Assembly: GCF_002078875.1 (NCBI RefSeq) | Contig: NC_034409.1 | Location: 13,148,434 to 13,212,433, forward strand | Direction of reading: 5' to 3' | Source of the DNA: Numida meleagris | Taxonomy: Eukaryota > Chordata > Aves > Galliformes > Numididae | Length of the DNA: 64,000 nucleotides | Notes under the pieces: generated by a model | What the model saw: the letters and a program-made list of their open reading frames with translations, nothing else | Database searches by the model: none | Told to the model about the DNA's origin: nothing | Part shown: positions 59,081-64,000 of the stretch, piece by piece | How positions within the stretch are numbered: the stretch's first letter is position 1 | Layout of the letters: the number at the start of each line of letters is the position of its first letter | Translations under genes and position numbers: made by a program

Positions 59081-62000
59081 AGCTGTTTTTTAAAAATAAT
59101 TAGCTGTTCTCTTTGGGTTTGGGGGTTTCTTTGTTTGGAGGGTCGGGTCTGTAGTATGTGCAGTACAAGAGTCTAAGACTATTTATTAGCATTGCGCCGT
59201 CCCCTCTCCTCCCATCCATCCAATGTGGTGCTTGGGATTCCCCAGCCCATGTGTTCAGGCAGGAGGCTACCCAGGGCTCCCACCCTCCTTGGTTTTGCCT
59301 TGTTTTACAATGACTTAAAAGAGGGAACTATTTCATAAGAGGATGATTTAGCATTAGTATGAGAAGGATCTTTGAAAATTGAGTCATTTACATCATGTTC
59401 TACATCCCAAAATCCCACACCATTGTCTGGGTTTACCCATCCATCCACACAGACTTGGACTGGGCACACCAGAGAAGGCAGAGTCATTAACAATGCAAAG
59501 CTTTAGTTTTATGACAAAATACTTCCATTTTTCTCCATCTCCTTTGGGATTTGCCTGCCATGCTCCTTTAGCTCCAGGTTTTGTTGTCCATTGTGTGTCA
59601 GTACATCCACTCCAGTCTCTGGAGAAGCATACAAAGCACTGAGTGCCAAATACAATTAAAATGAACTGAAATGCAAAAGGTAAGAGGCAAGATCGACTGT
59701 CCTCACTTAACAACGTGCCTGATTTCTTTCAGCAACTCCTTTATTACAACCCATAACAGCCCGTTTCCTTTATTACATGGGCACACCTTAGCAAGCATAG
59801 CAAAGGGAAGCAGTTTCTGTGTGCACAGATTAGATCACATCTGGAAGCAATATTTTTCAAGTCTACCTTAAGAATGGGCAGTTATTAAAATAAGCAGTAC
59901 CAGTGTCTCTTACAGTCCATGGGCATCAAGAGCAGACTTTAATGACCCCCTCGTCTCCTTGCTGGGAGCCTGCTGTCCTGATGTTCTCAGTGGCGCTAGA
60001 AGAGAGTGGGTCCCAACTGTGGAACCCCATAGCCTGCCTGCAACAGGTCCTGATTTCTACAGCTTCCTCACTTCCTTCAGCTCAGAGGCTTGAGCTCCAG
60101 CATGCAGCTGCTCAACAAGGCTTGTGTGCATGACAGTGTCATTTGGCCGCCTAATTGTTGTTACCAAATCTGGTTTCACTCAAATGAGGGAAGTTCCCAT
60201 GAATGGTACATGTGCTGAAATAGTTGAAGGAGGGAGGATTTCTCCTATGGAGCAAAGTATGCTTTAGCAGAGTAAGTTTGCCTCACAAAAAAAGCCATGT
60301 TATCAGATAGAAATGTGAGTAAGATAATTGAGGTATTCTGTACTTTCTAGATAAGCTTTCTAGCCAGAAGTGCACAGACCGACTAATCCTTAGTACAGCG
60401 TTCTAATTTTTTGAGTCTGAGGTAACACGCAAGTAACCAGTTAACCATGAGCAGCAGCAGCGTCTGACTGCAGGCACCTCAGTCCATGTGCTGGCCTGCC
60501 CAGAGGCCCTTCCCTTCCTGCAGCAGAGGAGCCAACCACAGCCTCCAGAATGGAGCCCAGCCTCCCAGCCCCAGCCACACCAATGGCCCCCTCTGGGCCT
60601 CCATGCAGAACCCTGGTGGCAACTTGGCCAGAAAGATGCTGTCTTCAACCACATGTCTCTGCAACTGTGGGAAGCACTCTGGGAGCCCAAAAAAGCAAGT
60701 GAGCCCGAGAGCAGTCATCTGCTTGCTTGTCACCACAAGGATGAGGTGTACATCTTCAGCAATTTTTTACAGGGATCATATTATCCAGATCATTTCTGTA
60801 ACAGAAACCTTGGCTACTTTCCATTCTACTCACTGCAGAAAAAGTCTTCACCAATCTTTGCAGCAACCACTAAGCAGCAATAGCCCATTCCTTCGGATAT
60901 ACTGTTAGCATCACAGAACAAAAAGCACAAAGAACATGATCAGAGATCAGAGCAGGTGGGTATAATGAGAATATTTAATAGCAGTTTTAAGTCCTCCTTA
61001 ATCCAGCTTTCATGCTTGAATTTACAAAGAATCCATGATACAAGGTTGTGTTTCTCTTATCTGCATGTTATCAAATGCAGCTGGAGGGGCCCCAACACCA
61101 TTAGATTTTAAAAAGAATCAAAAATCTGAAGAAATCTTCAGAAGATTTCCCTCAAGTCCTCAAGCAGTTCAGGTTCCCTATGAGTAGCAGGGATGCTACC
61201 TCAGTGCTTACTGCCTGTAACCTTTTTGTATTCCCTCTTCTTTCTGTGCCACATGTGAATGAAGTTGCTCTGAGCACAATGGATTAATACTTACTCAAAG
61301 CTCCTGTCCCCTTTCCCTTACTTCCTAGCATTTTGGTTCCTGTAGCAATAAATGGCTTCTCACTCTTTCTTCAGTCTCTTTTAAGCTAAACATAAAAAAC
61401 ATAACAAAGCTTCTCCAGATTTAAGTTTGGAATCAAAGATGTTTTCAAATTTTTGCATATCAGTGCCAACTCCTGCCAAATACACCGCGGCTCAGGAGAT
61501 CCAGCCAAAAGTATTTACCAACGAGGGCAGCCAAACCAACTTTACTACATGCTTCAAATGAGCACTGGCAGTGCCCCTTCTTTATCAGGATTTTGGCATA
61601 TATGATCACTTCTTGAGTGCAACATTCCACGTGTTCCTGCACCACGAGGTCAGGAAGGCAGTGTTTTTAGGTGGACTGGTGACTGATAGGGCCAGCCTAA
61701 AGATTCCTGGTTCCTAATCTGCAAAAAGGTGCTGGTGTCCTATATTAAAGGCATTCAGTAAAGCTTTATGTGAAGAAAGAATTTTGAGGATAGAACATGA
61801 TGGGAAGCCCAGTGAGTTTCAGGGTATATTGTATATGCTGCAGACATTTTGTGTCATGTATTAGCTGTCTTTCTGTAGGCTAGACTCTTAGCCAAGCACA
61901 GATAGCGCTGGTCACAAGCAACAAAGACATGATCCAGGTGAAGGGTGGATGGTACAACTGTATGATGTGAGATGGCAGTGTGCAGTTAAGTCTGTATCTC

Positions 62001-64000
62001 TGTGCACTGAGTTTTTGACACATCAGGGATGCATCAGAGCCACCAAGTACACACTGCCTACGTGGCCAGATGCACAGATGCCACTTGTTCCTAAAACTCT
62101 CCAAGAAGGGTGCACCAGATGTTATTATGGAGGAGGCTTTTGCTCACTGCTGCTGCACATTTAATAGTTTGAAGCTCTGGCACATATTACAGCTACAAGG
62201 GAATGTTCATCATTTACTATTTAACCATGAAGAATTTTGAATATTTCTAAAGCACTTTGTTATTCTCTTATACTTATTTTTTAGTATTAGGTGTTTAGGA
62301 GATTTTTTTTGCCAAGGAAATAACTGCAATCCTACCTGCAGATTTATTTTGTCTATGCGCATCAGAAAACATACTTTGTATGCATATTTATGCAGATGCA
62401 TAATGTTCTGTCTTCAGTTCCATATTTTCTCCAGCTCCATACATACTGTTTTGTCTTCAGCTCCGGAGGAGTACAGAAGAAAATAACACTTAAAGCATTA
62501 GTAATCCCATATTTTTAATCTAAGTTCCAGGTGTGTTTCAGTTCAACAAACCTTCAGCATTTCATGTTGTGCTAGGACAAAAGAAGGCTGAAGAGCATCT
62601 GAGCAAGAATATTAGCTGACTTTGTTTTACTGTAACCTGAAGAGAGCAATAATAGCAATACAAAATGCATAACATGATTCACTGAGGGCAACTATATGGG
62701 AGGTCATGTTGACCGGCAAAAATGTTGAAGAGATACCTGAGGACTTGAATAAAACTCATCTTAGGAGCCTTAAAGCTGTGCAGCCAGCTGGGGATTTGGG
62801 TTTGGCACTCTGGTTCACAGTACACCTGATGCAGTTGCATGTAAACCTACAGCTCTTTGTCCAGGATCATTGTGATAAGGTGTTTTGAGCCTCACCTTCA
62901 TTTCCCTCTGAAGGACATGGGAGAAACTCATACTTCCCATGTTGTGTTTCACTTTATTGAACTGTCATGCTAGCAAAAGTCATCGTGTCCATGTTTGTGT
63001 GGCTCCTAGTGTCTCTGATTCTTACAGAGCCCTGGTTCACACACAGCATGGTCATCAGGTGTGAGGGAAATATCCTCGTATCCCTGATGCGGAAGCAGTA
63101 GGACATTTCGGAGCTTTTTGCCCTTGCTATCCCTCTTTGATAGGAAGCCAGGATACAAAATGGGAATATTCAGAGCTAATGGTTGCTCTTTTCTCTGTCT
63201 GGAAAAGAAAATACTGCTGCCCAGTCTTTCTTCAAGGCTAGGACCTGCTTCTGAGTGAATCTACTTATTTTTGAGAGCTCCATTGTTTGAGACTTAAGAA
63301 AGCCTTACTTGAGTTCAATACTTTGATGTAAAATGTTGAGAAAAAGGGTTTTTTTAAATAGCATGGTAGCTGTGATTATTTAAAGCTATATGCAAGGTGT
63401 GGCTTTGAGGGGGAGGCAACATCTTATGACTCCAGCAGAAAGCTGGGTAAAAGGGATGTGCTTTTCATCTTCCCTGAAGAGCTTTCATGCCTGAAAGATC
63501 TCCTGTTTCCATTTGCATCGGGCAATCAAAAGGAGAGCTAACCTCTCCATTCACACTTTGTCTCTGTAGGTAGGAAATATCATCTCTCCCTCCCGGCTCT
63601 GATGTGGAATGCTGCCATCTGTAAGTTGATTTTCTTCTGAAGACTTTTCACACTGTTTGAATCTGTTGTGGAGAGCTTTAAATAATATGTTTCTCCATAC
63701 TCAAGTTTTCTCTCTATAGATATTTTCTGCTTGAAGAATAGTATGCTCAGGTATTAAATCAAACTTCACTTCCACAACCAGTAGAATAAAACCCAGATAT
63801 TTTTGTTTTTTTTTCCCTGTGTGACATGGAGAAGGTGGTGTAGTTTGTCAGTCCGAGCAGGAGCCCAGGCACAGCACCATAGCTCCTCCTGCATACCTGA
63901 CTGTTCACTTGAGATCATAAGGAGGTTAGAACAAGGGATTTTTGCTTCTAGTGTCTTATTAGAGCATCTCTCCACTTGAACTATGATCCTTTTCAAAGTG
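59081..64000. other. Intergenic DNA, no gene supported
   Basis: Mixed composition. A GC-richer patch at 60460-60720 is open in two plus-strand frames (140 and 131 codons) and one minus-strand frame, rich in Pro, Gln and Trp. No family recognised and no exon of the expected neighbour LHFPL3 seen. Confidence 0.65.

Noticed and set aside
1..64000. CRISPR array, operon or prophage-like system
   Set aside because: No spaced direct-repeat array, no Shine-Dalgarno-led gene series and no long frames. Introns, CR1 and mariner mark this as bird nuclear DNA.

Overview
This is a vertebrate nuclear window, almost certainly from a bird and probably a galliform such as chicken. The evidence is many CR1 LINE copies ending in ATTCTATGA-type repeats, two fragments of the chicken Galluhop-type mariner transposon, AT-rich intron sequence, and one CpG island. 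No bacterial or viral gene was recognised. Nearly all open frames of 60-184 codons look like chance frames or repeat remnants.

The one clear protein-coding gene is ORC5 (origin recognition complex subunit 5), on the minus strand. Twelve consecutive coding exons lie between 41049 (start codon) and 10082. All have in-phase splice junctions and together encode residues 1-395. They carry the AAA+ Walker A (GHTSSGKT) and Walker B (VVLDRAE) motifs, then the lid and winged-helix part. The C-terminal exon or exons (about 50 residues in other vertebrates) were not found and should lie beyond the left edge. A CpG island at 43520-44085 with E2F-like and NRF1-like sites is the probable ORC5 promoter, which implies an untranslated first exon and a 5'UTR intron of about 2.5 kb.

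Layout: 1-10081, intron after the last visible exon, with two CTCF-like motifs. 10082-41059, ORC5 exons and introns, holding several CR1 fragments and a tRNA-Gly(CCC) gene at 27448-27518 on the same strand as ORC5. 41060-43519, putative 5'UTR intron with a mariner deletion derivative next to the first coding exon. 43520-44085, CpG island. 44086-44556, old CR1 and mariner fragments abutting the island. 44557-64000, intergenic, with an AT-rich tandem repeat, a 163-bp element with 10-bp terminal inverted repeats, and a 1.5-kb CR1 copy retaining reverse-transcriptase coding (FADD motif). In human the neighbour upstream of ORC5 is LHFPL3, but no LHFPL3 exon is visible here.

Most notable points: an apparent 13-codon insertion near the ORC5 N terminus; an intact tRNA gene sitting inside a CR1 copy and bracketed by a 10-bp near-perfect direct repeat; a weak but phase-required splice donor (GTGCCA) after exon 9; and two mariner remnants on either side of the ORC5 promoter. 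I found no previously undescribed system that I can support.
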